Positions 25,245-34,203 of a stretch of 64,000 nucleotides of DNA are shown in pieces (positions within the stretch are counted from its first letter, which is position 1; every line of letters begins with the position of its first letter). The notes beneath the pieces are model-generated. The model was given only the letters and a program-made list of their open reading frames with translations. It was not told the DNA's origin and did no database searches. Source of the stretch: CAXMST01 sp038206985 (GTDB lineage: Bacteria > Actinomycetota > Thermoleophilia > Solirubrobacterales > 70-9); contig JBBRAH010000004.1 of assembly GCA_038206985.1 (NCBI GenBank), positions 1 to 64,000 of the forward strand, in the 5' to 3' direction. The translations under genes and the position numbers were made by a program.

Positions 25245-25724
25245 TCAGCGCCGGCGCCGGAAGAACTCCCGCAGCATCTCCCCCGCCTCGTCGGCCAGCA
25301 GGCCACCTTCCACCATCGGCCTGTGATTGAGCTGCGGCTCGGCGAGCACGTCGAGCACCGAGCCGGCGGCTCCCGCCTTCGGATCTGCCGCTGCGTAGAC
25401 GACCCTGGGAATCCGGGCCAGCACGATCGCCCCCGCACACATGGCGCAGGGCTCGAGCGTCACATAGAGCGTCGTCTCCGGCAGACGCCAGCCACCGAGC
25501 GTCCTCGCCGCCTCCCGGATCACGAGCAGTTCGGCGTGGGCGGTGGGGTCGGGGCGACCCTCGCGTTCGTTGGCGGCCGCGGCGAGCACCTCCTCCCCCC
25601 TGCTGATGACGGCGCCGATCGGGACCTCGCCGGCGTCGGCGGTCAACGCGGCGACGGCCAGCGCGCGCCGCATCATCGCCTCGTCGGCGGAACTGAAGCC
25701 TGGATGCGCGTCGGCTGCTGCCAT
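25245..25724 (-). CDS. tadA: tRNA-specific adenosine deaminase
   Basis: A 159-residue protein with the cytidine/deoxycytidylate deaminase zinc motifs His63-Ala-Glu65 (TAHAELLVI) and Pro-Cys93-x-x-Cys96 (EPCAMCAGAI). GEVPIGAVI and the C-terminal RPMVEGGLLADEAGEMLREFFRRRR are diagnostic of TadA, which converts A34 to inosine in tRNA-Arg(ACG). The ATG at 25724 gives normal length. It is convergent with the histidine kinase (44 bp). Confidence 0.92.
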   Translation of the reverse strand: MAAADAHPGFSSADEAMMRRALAVAALTADAGEVPIGAVISRGEEVLAAAANEREGRPDPTAHAELLVIREAARTLGGWRLPETTLYVTLEPCAMCAGAIVLARIPRVVYAAADPKAGAAGSVLDVLAEPQLNHRPMVEGGLLADEAGEMLREFFRRRR

Positions 25725-25777
25725 AGGGGAAGTATCCAGGGCTCACAGGCACGGCTTGCAACTCGGGGAGCCCGGAC

Positions 25778-27247
25778 GTGTTGATAGTTGAGATGAGCAC
25801 CGAACCCAAGCGACCGATCAGCAGGCGAGGGCGCCGCGGCGCGAGCGCCGCGGCGCTTGCGGCTGCCATCTCTTTGTGCGCAACCGTGGCCCCCGCTTCC
25901 GCGCCGGGCGCCAGTCCCGCTGCCGGCGACCCCGCCGGCCCGGACGCGATCGAGATCGCTCCCGGTCGCGACGTCGTCGCCGGGGAACTGATCGTCCGCT
26001 ACCGCGGGGAGCCGGGCGAGACTCTCCTCACGGTTCCCGCCGGCACCGGCCTGAAGGCCGAGCTGCGCCGGCTGCGCTCCGACCCGGAGGTGCGCTGGGC
26101 CGAGCCCAACGCGATCGCGATCGCGAGCGGATTGCCCAATGATCGCGGTCGCTCGAAGACCAGGGGCGGCTGGGTCGAGGATCAGTGGAACTTCCTCTCC
26201 CCGCCCCCGGAGGGAACCCCATGCAGCGCCCAGGCTCCCTGCGGTGTGGACGCGGTCTCGGCCTGGAAGCGCCTGCGCAAGCTCGGCAACCCAGGTGGCC
26301 GGTACCGCAGCGGCCGGCGCGGGCCGATCATCGCGGTCGTCGATACCGGGATCGCTTACCGGAACAAGGGCAAGCGCTTCCGCCGCAGCCCGGACCTGGC
26401 GGCCGGCGCCTTCGTCGCCGGTCACGACTTCGTCGCCGGCGATCGGACCGCCCTTGATCGCAACGGTCACGGGACGCACGTGGCCTCGACCATCATCGAG
26501 CAGACCGACAACCGCCGCGCGGTCACAGGACTGGCCGACGGACTGCGGCTGATGCCGGTACGGGTACTCGACTCCAGCGGCTCCGGGTCCGCGCGCGACG
26601 TCGCCCGCGGCATTCGCTTCGCCGCGCGCCGCGGCGCGAGTGTGATCAACCTGAGCCTCGAGTTCGGCACGGGTTTCCCCGACTGCAAGGGCCTACGCTC
26701 GGTCTGCGGGGCCGTGCGCAAGGCGCAGCGTGCCGGCAGCCTGGTCGTCGCCGCCACCGGCAACTCCCACGAGGACCGCTCGCAGATGCCGGGTGCCGTG
26801 TCGCTGGGCGTCGCCTCCTCAACCATCCGCGGTTGCCTCTCCCGCTTCACCAACAGCGGCGACGGCACCGACATCACGGCCCCCGGCGGAGGGCCCGACC
26901 GCGCGGGGGCCGGCCCGGACTGCAATCCGAGAGCTGCCGGTCCCGGCATCGTGCAGCTGACGCTCCGCGGCGCGCCCGCCCGCAACTTCCGCCGCTTCGG
27001 CTACCCGCACTACGAGGGCACCTCGATGGCCGCTCCGCACGTGAGCGCGACCGCCGGACTGGTGCTCTCCTCGGGTGTCCTCAAGCGCCGCCTCGGGCAC
27101 GCCCCCTCCCCCGCCGAGCTCGAGACCTGGATCGAATGCACGGCCCGCCCCGTCAGCGGCAGCGCCGCCAACCGGGCACGTTACGGCGCGGGACTACTCG
27201 ACCTGCGCGGCGCCCTGGCGCGCCATCACGCCTGCTCCCGACTCTAA
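25778..27247 (+). CDS. Secreted subtilisin-like serine protease (S8)
   Basis: A 489-residue protease (from GTG 25778, preceded by GGGGAG at 7 nt; an ATG at 25793 is the alternative). A signal peptide (RRGRRGASAAALAAAISLCATVAPASA) is followed by an I9-like propeptide (GELIVRYRGE...VRWAEPN). The catalytic domain has Asp189 in IIAVVDTGI, His231 in DRNGHGTHVAST, oxyanion Asn329 in AATGNSH and Ser416 in GTSMAAPHVSATAGL. Several Cys pairs suggest disulfides outside the cell. Its last 54 bp overlap the 3' end of the convergent glycosyltransferase gene. Confidence 0.93.
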   Translation: MLIVEMSTEPKRPISRRGRRGASAAALAAAISLCATVAPASAPGASPAAGDPAGPDAIEIAPGRDVVAGELIVRYRGEPGETLLTVPAGTGLKAELRRLRSDPEVRWAEPNAIAIASGLPNDRGRSKTRGGWVEDQWNFLSPPPEGTPCSAQAPCGVDAVSAWKRLRKLGNPGGRYRSGRRGPIIAVVDTGIAYRNKGKRFRRSPDLAAGAFVAGHDFVAGDRTALDRNGHGTHVASTIIEQTDNRRAVTGLADGLRLMPVRVLDSSGSGSARDVARGIRFAARRGASVINLSLEFGTGFPDCKGLRSVCGAVRKAQRAGSLVVAATGNSHEDRSQMPGAVSLGVASSTIRGCLSRFTNSGDGTDITAPGGGPDRAGAGPDCNPRAAGPGIVQLTLRGAPARNFRRFGYPHYEGTSMAAPHVSATAGLVLSSGVLKRRLGHAPSPAELETWIECTARPVSGSAANRARYGAGLLDLRGALARHHACSRL

Positions 27248-28645
27248 GCCCTGAGTTGCGGGCACGAGTCCGGCGGTCGCTTCGATCTCGTGGAGCTCGC
27301 CGGCCAGTGCGGCTCCGATCGCCGACCAAGTGTAGCGGCGTAGTGCTTCGGCGCGGGCGGCGGCACCGTACTCCTTGCGGCGGCTCGGGTCGTTGACCGC
27401 CTCGAGCATGACCCCGCTTAGCGCGGCGGCGTCGTCGGGCTCGACCAGCCAGCCGGTCTTGCCGGGCTCGACGATCGTCGCGGGGCCGCCACGGGCGACC
27501 GCGACGGAAGGGACGCCGCAGGCCATCGCCTCGACGAGGACCTGACCGAACTGCTCGCGGACCGACGCGAGGACCATGAGATCGCTCGCGGCGAGGAAAT
27601 CGGGTAGCTCGCGCTGATCGTGCCAGCCGGCGAGGAAGACATCGTCGAGCCCGAGCCGGGCGATCGTCTCGGACGGGTGCGCTCCCTCCCACTCCCCGGG
27701 GAAGCCGCCGAGCAGGACCAGCGCGGTGGGGGTCGCAAATCGCGGGCGTGCGGCGGCGTAGGCCTCGATCAGCAGAGTCAACCGCTTGACCTCGGTGAAG
27801 CGGCCGCTGTAGAGCAGCGTCGTTCCGTCCAGCGGGGCGAGCTGCTCGGACGTATAGCCGACGCTTCCGGGGCTGCCTCCGGGACTCCATCCCTGTGGCT
27901 CCTCCACGAGGTGCCGGGTCCAGAGTTTGCGCCGGTCGATCTCGCGTGGCTCGAAGCCTGAGTCGAAGCCGTTGGGAACGAGGATGAACCGCTCCGGGTC
28001 GAGGTCGAGCAGGCGGGCCGCGCGCTTTCGCCCCTCGGGGCTGTTGACGATGATCCGCGAACAGCCGGCAGCCCATCCGCACAGGCGCTCGACCCAGCGC
28101 TCGGCGTAGCGCCAGCCCGATGGCGGCCCCGCCGCAATCCGCTCGAGCATCAACAGCTCGGAACCATGGATGTGGCCGAGCACGGGAAGCTCGGGGCAGG
28201 AGCGCACGGCCGCTTCGTTCAGCGGGGTCAGATGATGCAGGTACAGAAGCTCGGCGTCGGCGATCCCCGCGGCGGCCAGTTCGCGCTGCCAGGCACCGAC
28301 CTGAAGCTCGAAGGCGACGTCGTCGAGAGCCGCGAAGACGGGGTCCTCGGCACCCGCGCGATCCTCGTAGGAGGCGTGGATCGGAGCATGGCCGGGCCCA
28401 GGATCATGGGCCGGCGGGACGTCGGCGCGCAGCGAGGAGGTGAAGTCGACGGCGCGTAGATCCGCGCCGTCAAAGAAGTGCCCCGCGTCGGCGTGTGAGC
28501 CGAGGTCGGTGCGCGATCCGGCGACGAGCTTGACCTCGAATCCGTGGTCCCCGAGCTCGGACGCAATCGCGCGGCAGGCATGGGCCGAGCCGCCGCGGGG
28601 GGAGAAGTAGAACCCCATCAGGAGCTTGATAGGGCTGTTGTACAT
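27194..28645 (-). CDS. Family 4 glycosyltransferase
   Basis: A 483-residue GT-B enzyme. The N-terminal Rossmann-like half begins MGFYFSPRGGSAHACRAIASELGDHGFEV. The C-terminal donor domain has LLYSGRFTEVKRLTLLIEAY, LGLDDVFLAGWHDQRELPDFLAASDLMVLASVREQFGQVLVEAMACGVPSVAVARGGPATIVEPGKTGWLVEPDD, with the E-x7-E pattern of GT4 (EQFGQVLVE). The C-terminus overlaps the convergent subtilase by 54 bp. The acceptor is unknown; the next gene upstream encodes a phosphodiester glycosidase, suggesting surface glycan work. The ATG at 28645 is used; GTG 28651 is 2 codons earlier. Confidence 0.88.
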   Translation of the reverse strand: MYNSPIKLLMGFYFSPRGGSAHACRAIASELGDHGFEVKLVAGSRTDLGSHADAGHFFDGADLRAVDFTSSLRADVPPAHDPGPGHAPIHASYEDRAGAEDPVFAALDDVAFELQVGAWQRELAAAGIADAELLYLHHLTPLNEAAVRSCPELPVLGHIHGSELLMLERIAAGPPSGWRYAERWVERLCGWAAGCSRIIVNSPEGRKRAARLLDLDPERFILVPNGFDSGFEPREIDRRKLWTRHLVEEPQGWSPGGSPGSVGYTSEQLAPLDGTTLLYSGRFTEVKRLTLLIEAYAAARPRFATPTALVLLGGFPGEWEGAHPSETIARLGLDDVFLAGWHDQRELPDFLAASDLMVLASVREQFGQVLVEAMACGVPSVAVARGGPATIVEPGKTGWLVEPDDAAALSGVMLEAVNDPSRRKEYGAAARAEALRRYTWSAIGAALAGELHEIEATAGLVPATQGLESGAGVMARQGAAQVE

Positions 28646-28694
28646 CCACACCGAGGTTAGCGTGGGCTCCTAACCAGGCTGCAACGGGCGCTGC

Positions 28695-29462
28695 TCAGGC
28701 GCGACTGAAGGTGATCGCGGTCGAGATCGGCCGCCCGCCCCTCAGCGCGTAGCCGTGCTCTTCGCGCGGCACGCAGACGAGCTCGCCGCCGACGACGAGT
28801 GAGGCCGAGCCGCCGCCGTCGAGGTTGATCGCCTGCTCGGCGCCGAGCCCGGCCATCGTCGTGGCGAACTCGCCGAGGGACATTCCGGCGTCCTCCTCGC
28901 TGCGACCGTCACAGACGACCGCGATCAACTCCGTGGGCGTCACTCCAAGCGCCGCCCGCGGGTGGCGACCGGCGGTGATGTCGGAGTCGAACTGGACCGC
29001 GCCCGCCGAGAAGCCCTCGGGATCTGAGCCGGGCTCGATCAGGCTGACGCCGTCGGCGACCAGCATCGGCCCCGCCTGGAGCAGGTCGCCGGCCGGCACT
29101 GCCGGGAGATTCCTACGCGACAGACACCCGATCGCCGGCGCGTCGATGTGCAGGCAGGCGCGGACCCGGTCCCACGGCTCGACGAAGGGCTCTGACGGGT
29201 GGGCGATGCCCCCGACCCGCAACTCGCCGAGCGGGACTCCCGCCGAGCGAATGAAGAAGCCGCCGACGAGCGCATCGCTGACCGCCTCTGCCCGGCACCA
29301 CTGGAGCAGGGTCGCGGGCGGCTGCATCGCGACGATCCGGGCAACGGTCCGCTCGCGCAGATACCGAGCCAGATGCACGGTCGTGCCACGGCCGTCGGCG
29401 TGCTCGACACGGAGTCGCCGGGGAAACCCGGCCTCGCTCGGCGACAACATCGAGGTGATCAT
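28695..29462 (-). CDS. Phosphodiester glycosidase (NAGPA/DUF2233) domain protein
   Basis: A 255-residue protein. The family core is present: VGGFFIRSAGVPLGELRVGG, then RAALGVTPTELIAVVCDGRS...GMSLGEFATTMAGLGAEQAINLDGGGSASLVVGG and the C-terminal GGRPISTAITF. NAGPA-type domains cleave GlcNAc from phosphodiester-linked glycans; bacterial members act on cell-wall phosphodiesters or exopolysaccharide. No signal peptide is seen with the ATG at 29462, which is odd for this family and suggests a cytoplasmic role, an unannotated upstream start or another export route. It precedes the GT4 gene on the same strand. Confidence 0.82.
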   Translation of the reverse strand: MITSMLSPSEAGFPRRLRVEHADGRGTTVHLARYLRERTVARIVAMQPPATLLQWCRAEAVSDALVGGFFIRSAGVPLGELRVGGIAHPSEPFVEPWDRVRACLHIDAPAIGCLSRRNLPAVPAGDLLQAGPMLVADGVSLIEPGSDPEGFSAGAVQFDSDITAGRHPRAALGVTPTELIAVVCDGRSEEDAGMSLGEFATTMAGLGAEQAINLDGGGSASLVVGGELVCVPREEHGYALRGGRPISTAITFSRA

Positions 29463-29519
29463 GGCAGGGGTGCCGGGTACGACTTGCGCATTCCGGCGGT
29501 GCGGGCCCGGCCGGATCGC

Positions 29520-29603
29520 TCAGAGCTTGATCAGGGCGATCACCATCGAGGCGATCAGACAGGCGATCAGGATCACCATCGAGTATGTCCAGCTGCGCGG
29601 CAT
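29520..29603 (-). CDS. Tiny single-pass membrane protein (27 aa)
   Basis: A minus-strand frame from ATG 29603 encodes MPRSWTYSMVILIACLIASM followed by VIALIKL. It is one membrane helix with a basic N-terminus. The composition differs from the surrounding antisense frames and short proteins of this shape are common in actinobacteria, but the Shine-Dalgarno is weak. It sits 25 bp after the giant subtilase gene's stop and before the NAGPA-type gene. Confidence 0.4.
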   Translation of the reverse strand: MPRSWTYSMVILIACLIASMVIALIKL

Positions 29604-29628
29604 CGGGGCCGCATCGTAGGGGCTGGAC

Positions 29629-32600
29629 CTATTTGAGGCTGACCTTCTCGCAGTTACCCCGAACCCGGTCGCGCCGCCCGGCCTTGACCTTGTCGCGGCC
29701 CTTGCCGCAGTTGACGGTGTCCATGCCCCCGCCGCGGACGTTGACGGTGTCGTTGCCGGAGCCGGCGCGGATCTCGTCCGGAGCCTGGCCGCCCCGGAGG
29801 GTGTCGTTGCCGCCGCCGCCCAGCACCCGGTCTTCGCCGCGATTGCCGCTGATGCGGTCCTCGCCGGCCCCGCCACGAAGGACGTCGGCCCCCGCCTGGC
29901 CCTTGACGCGGTCGTTGCCGCCCTGGCCGCGGGCGTCGTCGTCACCGTCGTTGCCGAACACGCAGTCGTCCCCGCCACCGGCGCGGATCCGGTCGTCGCC
30001 GCCACGGCCTCGGAGCTTCTCGCTCAGGCCGGTGCCCCGCAACAGATCGGCGGCTGGGGTGCCGTTGATGCGGATCGCGCAGGGACCGGATGGTGGCGTC
30101 GTCGGTCGCGGCAGCTTGATCGAGACCGGTCGCCCCCAGTTGCCGGCATCGTCGCGGTAGAGCACCGCCGCGTAGCGGTTGGCGCCGATCTCGGCGGCGG
30201 TCAGCGTGCGGGCCTCGTCGCTGCCCCCGGCACCGGCAGCCCTGCTCTCGAGCCGGCTGCCGTCGGAGGGCTCCTCGATCGGATCGGGCGAGAGGCGGAT
30301 CTCGACCCTCGAGGGATCGTCGCAGAGCCAGTCATCGCCGGGCGCGGTCCAGCCCAGGTCGACGCTGCTGTCGCCGGAATCCAGCGCCGCGGCGAGATCC
30401 GCGGCGCTGCCCGGCGGCCGTGAGTCCGTGCCGTAGTTGCCGCTACCGAACTCGTCGTGGTGGAAGGTCCACCACTCCTCGTTGGAGCCCTCACAGGCGT
30501 CCACCCCGGTATCCCAGGCGAACGACCAGCCCTCGCGGGTGAGCGCGCTGACGTCGAGGTTGCCGTCGCCGTCGATGTCGCCGACCGACGCCGTTGCCTG
30601 CGTCCAGCCGCCCGTGAACTTGGGCCAGCCGGCGGGCTCCTGGCCCCCCGGGCCGTAGGCGTGGAGCTGGTACAGACCGGTGCCGTAGAGCGCCTGGCGA
30701 CCGGGACCTGAGCCGCCGACCCGGGCAATCGAGGGCTGCGAGACGAGCTGGAAATCGTCGGTTGCCCGCGGGTAGCCCGGCAACGCCGTTCCGGTGGTCG
30801 GATCCCAGGCCTGAACGGCATGGTTGAAGGGCAGGTTCTGGTTGACGGCGAGCAGGTTAACTGCGCCGTTCAACGTGAGCCCGCCCTTGATCACCGCCGG
30901 CCGGCCGAGTCCCATGATGTCGCCGATCGAGGAGTAGTCGGCGAGATTGAGCACCGGTCCGGCATCAGTCAGATTGCCGGCGACGCTCTCGTAGGAGACG
31001 ACCGTCGATGCGTCACCGCCGACCAGCCGCACACCCCCACCCGCCGCCAGCGAGGTGCCGGCGGAGATACTGACCTCGTCGCTGCCGTTGCCGTCGGAGT
31101 CGAGAACCGCGGCGTCGTGCCCGGGCAGCACGAGCGGCAGCAGGTCGCCGGCCGCGACGCCGACCTCTGCCGGCCAGCCGGCAACCGGAGAGCCGTCGCC
31201 GTGAACCGCGTAGACGGGGTTGGAGCCGGTCGAGGACTGCAGCGCCGCGTTGATCAGGTCGAAGATCGAGGTCGGGAACTGGGGGTTGCCGGGGATCACC
31301 TCGTTGGTCGCGATCACGACCTCGGGCGGACCCTCGCCGTCGAGCTGGGCGATCACCGGAGAGTTGACGATCTCAGCGCCGGCGGCCTCCTCGCTCTCGA
31401 GCTTGGTCGGAAAGCCGGGCAGCGCGTCGCCGTCGCCGTCGAAGGCATAGAGGTGCTGATCCATGGCGCCGGTGACGATGTCGAGTCTGCCGTCGTCGTC
31501 GAGATCGGCCAGCGCCGGCGAGCCGAAGATCCCGCGCTTGATGTGGTTGTCGGAGGTGATCGCCCGGTCGGCGGCGTCGAAGCAGGGCTTTGCCACTCCC
31601 GTCTTGCAGGGCTCCGAGAGCGCCCGGTCGATGCCGACCGGAAAGCCGGCGACGGGGCTGCCGTTCAACTCGAACGCGTAGACGTGCTCGCCACCCGTGA
31701 GGACAATCTCCTGCGTCCGGTCGCCGTCGATGTCGCCGATCGCGGGAATCCGGAAGGACTCGCGCGGCTTGGCAATCCCCGTCGGCGGTGGATGGGCATT
31801 AGCGGCCGCATAGGGCTCGGCCAGGACCGGCTCGCCTCCGTTGAAGCCCTGCAGCGGCTCCCCCTTGGAGTCGAGCGCGTAGAGCTCGCCGCTCGAGGTC
31901 GCCATCAACACGTCGAGCGCGTTGTCGCCGTCAATGTCGAAGAGGCGGGTCGAGGTCTCGCCCCCGGAGCCGGTGATCCCCCGCTCGGCGTCGGAGCCGC
32001 TGCCGACCGGCTTCGGCCAGCCGGCGAGGTTGCCATCGTCGTTGTAGGCGAACAGAGTCTTGCGGTAACGGCCGATGTTGGCCGCGTCGCCGGCCTCGTG
32101 CACGGTGAAGCGGATCTGGAATGCGTGGCGCTCGGGATCGGGCTCGGGGAACGGGTCGGCCGGCCAGGGCACCTCGCTGGCGGCGCCGGCCGGTCGACCG
32201 GCATCGTTGGCGACGCTGCCGTCGCAGTTGTCGGCGAGGTCCGCGAGCAGCGACTTCGAGAGGGTGCCGATCGCGCCGTCCACCGGTCCGCTGCCGGAGG
32301 CGCCGGGGACCGGCAGGAAGTCGGCGTCGGCGGCATCCTGGCCGCAGGCGTACTCCAGCTCCCAGGCGCCGACACCGGCGCTCGAGTGTGGTGCCGCGGC
32401 GAGCGCCTCGACGGTGACTCCGGAGTCCGGGACGCGATCGATGTTGATCGGGCTGAACCAGTCGGGAGCGTTGATCTGCGCCTCGGGCGGGATCCGCTCG
32501 TCGGCGATCCGCTTCATGGCCGCGGCCAGATTGACCCGGCCGTAGCCGAAGTGCGTGTCCCAGCCCTTGTTCGCCTTGTCCGGCAGCCCGATCACGCCGG

Positions 32601-34137
32601 TGTTGGCCCCGAGGACGTCCTCGGCCGTCATGGTGAGCAACTGGCGGATCTCGTTACCGCTCAGCGGTGCGTCGTCGCCGAAGGTCTCGCGGCCGAAGGA
32701 GGCGAGCAGCCCCGCGGCGCCCGAGGCCTGGCCGGTGTTTTCTGAGCCGGTCGCCCCCGAGAGGACAATGTCGGCCTTGCCGCCGTACTGGGTCAGGTTG
32801 GAGTTGCGGAAGAAGCTGGTGGTGATCGGCTGGCCGACGAACGGATTGATCCCGAGGTTGTCCTGGAGCAGGCCGAGGAGCTCGTTACAGCCGTCGGCGA
32901 ACTCATCGGGCGGCTGGGGGATGACGTCGCCGACCAGCGGCAGCCCGCCGGGACCGGTGCAGGTCTCGCTCGGGGCCGTGTCGGAGAGCGAGCCGCCGAC
33001 GTAGATCGCCTCGTTGTAATTGGTCGGGTAGTTGTGGTTGGCCGAGTTGATGTCGCTGGAGACGAGAGTCAGAGCCACGCCCCTGGCATCGGCCCGCTCG
33101 AACACGCTGCGGGCGAACTGGGTGTTGGTCAGACCACCGACGGCACCTTCGATCACCGAGGCGCCGTTCTCGGTCGCGTAGAGCGCACCCATCGCGTAGA
33201 AGTCGGTCGGCGTCACGAACGTGTCCCAGATCCGCAGCGGCAGCACCTGGCAGTCGGGGCAGATGCCGGGTGAGCCCTGCCCGTTGTTGGTCTCGGCGAC
33301 GGCCTCGCGGGCCCTACCGGTGCCATGCCCGCTGGCGCTGCAGCAGCTCGAGGCGTCGAAGGGGTCGTTGTCGTCGTCGAAGAAGTCCCACCCGGCGATG
33401 TCGTCGACGTATCCGTTGCCGTCGGAGTCGGTGGAGTCGGAGAAGGTCGCGATCAGGTCGGAGCCGTCGAGGATGTCATCGGATTCGGTGTCGCCCGCAT
33501 CGATCTCCACGCGCGGATCATCGGCGTAGTCGCGCACGTCGAAGGCGCCGTCGGAGTTGCAGTCGTCGGCGCCGCAGGCCGCTCCCCCGGTCGTCTGCGG
33601 CTCGGGCAGCTCGGCCTCGTTGAGCGCCACCTTGTTGACCAGCTCGCGGTCCTGCCAGCGGATGCCCGTGTCGAGGATCGCCACCACCGTGTCGGGATCC
33701 CCGGTCGAGTACTTCCAGGCGCTGTCGGCGCGAATGCCCGCGATCTGGGCGCACTGGGGATCGCCCAATGCGGTGTTGACGTCCTTGCCGGCCTGATCGA
33801 GCTGGCTGCAGTCCGCGTAGGTCGTCGCTCCCACCGCGTGCGGAACGAGCGGGATCTGATTGGCCGAGTCGGGACTGAAGCCGAACAGCCGGGCATCCTC
33901 CTCGAAGTAGGTGGTGCAGCCGCCGGCCGCGCCCTCATCGTCGCCCTCGCAGGCATCGAAGTCGGGATCGTTGGGCGTATTGATTCGCGGGCTCTCGCCC
34001 GGTGATCCCGGGAACGCAGCCACGGCCAGGGCGGGAAGCGCGAGCGCGAGAGCGAGCGCCAGTCCGGCCAGCACCGCACTGTTCAGAGCACCCCGTCCAC
34101 CCCCGGGACGGGAATCGCCGTTCGATCCCTCTCCCAT
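29629..34137 (-). CDS. Giant secreted subtilase with FG-GAP/VCBS repeats and RTX-like C-terminus
   Basis: A 1502-residue secreted protein. A signal peptide (about 18-41) leads to an S8 peptidase region (about 80-560) with Asp156 (VVAILDTGI) and His271 (ASGHGTGRA). A Ser465 sits in an altered context (GATGSENTGQASGAAGLLAS) where GTSMAAPHVSG is usual. N364 (SSDINSANHNYP) is a candidate oxyanion residue. A long Asp-rich insert (190-260) lies between Asp and His. Residues about 720-1220 carry FG-GAP/VCBS beta-propeller motifs (GDIDGDRTQEIVLTGG; ADLDDDGRLDIVTGA; GDIDGDGNLDVSA). Residues about 1370-1480 are RTX-like GGxGxD calcium repeats, followed by a basic tail. It is the last gene of the sulfatase/CRTAC1 array, 66 bp after a CRTAC1 gene. 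Confidence 0.87.
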   Translation of the reverse strand: MGEGSNGDSRPGGGRGALNSAVLAGLALALALALPALAVAAFPGSPGESPRINTPNDPDFDACEGDDEGAAGGCTTYFEEDARLFGFSPDSANQIPLVPHAVGATTYADCSQLDQAGKDVNTALGDPQCAQIAGIRADSAWKYSTGDPDTVVAILDTGIRWQDRELVNKVALNEAELPEPQTTGGAACGADDCNSDGAFDVRDYADDPRVEIDAGDTESDDILDGSDLIATFSDSTDSDGNGYVDDIAGWDFFDDDNDPFDASSCCSASGHGTGRAREAVAETNNGQGSPGICPDCQVLPLRIWDTFVTPTDFYAMGALYATENGASVIEGAVGGLTNTQFARSVFERADARGVALTLVSSDINSANHNYPTNYNEAIYVGGSLSDTAPSETCTGPGGLPLVGDVIPQPPDEFADGCNELLGLLQDNLGINPFVGQPITTSFFRNSNLTQYGGKADIVLSGATGSENTGQASGAAGLLASFGRETFGDDAPLSGNEIRQLLTMTAEDVLGANTGVIGLPDKANKGWDTHFGYGRVNLAAAMKRIADERIPPEAQINAPDWFSPINIDRVPDSGVTVEALAAAPHSSAGVGAWELEYACGQDAADADFLPVPGASGSGPVDGAIGTLSKSLLADLADNCDGSVANDAGRPAGAASEVPWPADPFPEPDPERHAFQIRFTVHEAGDAANIGRYRKTLFAYNDDGNLAGWPKPVGSGSDAERGITGSGGETSTRLFDIDGDNALDVLMATSSGELYALDSKGEPLQGFNGGEPVLAEPYAAANAHPPPTGIAKPRESFRIPAIGDIDGDRTQEIVLTGGEHVYAFELNGSPVAGFPVGIDRALSEPCKTGVAKPCFDAADRAITSDNHIKRGIFGSPALADLDDDGRLDIVTGAMDQHLYAFDGDGDALPGFPTKLESEEAAGAEIVNSPVIAQLDGEGPPEVVIATNEVIPGNPQFPTSIFDLINAALQSSTGSNPVYAVHGDGSPVAGWPAEVGVAAGDLLPLVLPGHDAAVLDSDGNGSDEVSISAGTSLAAGGGVRLVGGDASTVVSYESVAGNLTDAGPVLNLADYSSIGDIMGLGRPAVIKGGLTLNGAVNLLAVNQNLPFNHAVQAWDPTTGTALPGYPRATDDFQLVSQPSIARVGGSGPGRQALYGTGLYQLHAYGPGGQEPAGWPKFTGGWTQATASVGDIDGDGNLDVSALTREGWSFAWDTGVDACEGSNEEWWTFHHDEFGSGNYGTDSRPPGSAADLAAALDSGDSSVDLGWTAPGDDWLCDDPSRVEIRLSPDPIEEPSDGSRLESRAAGAGGSDEARTLTAAEIGANRYAAVLYRDDAGNWGRPVSIKLPRPTTPPSGPCAIRINGTPAADLLRGTGLSEKLRGRGGDDRIRAGGGDDCVFGNDGDDDARGQGGNDRVKGQAGADVLRGGAGEDRISGNRGEDRVLGGGGNDTLRGGQAPDEIRAGSGNDTVNVRGGGMDTVNCGKGRDKVKAGRRDRVRGNCEKVSLK

Positions 34138-34203
34138 CGTCTGCCAGCCTAACCGCGGCCCTCGGCCCCGGCAACCGACAACCGTCAGCGCCGGCGATGC
34201 GGG

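Noticed and set aside
30820..32745. 641-residue plus-strand open frame opposite the giant subtilase
   Set aside because: Val/Gly/Asp-rich repeats are the reverse complement of FG-GAP codons, not an independent protein.
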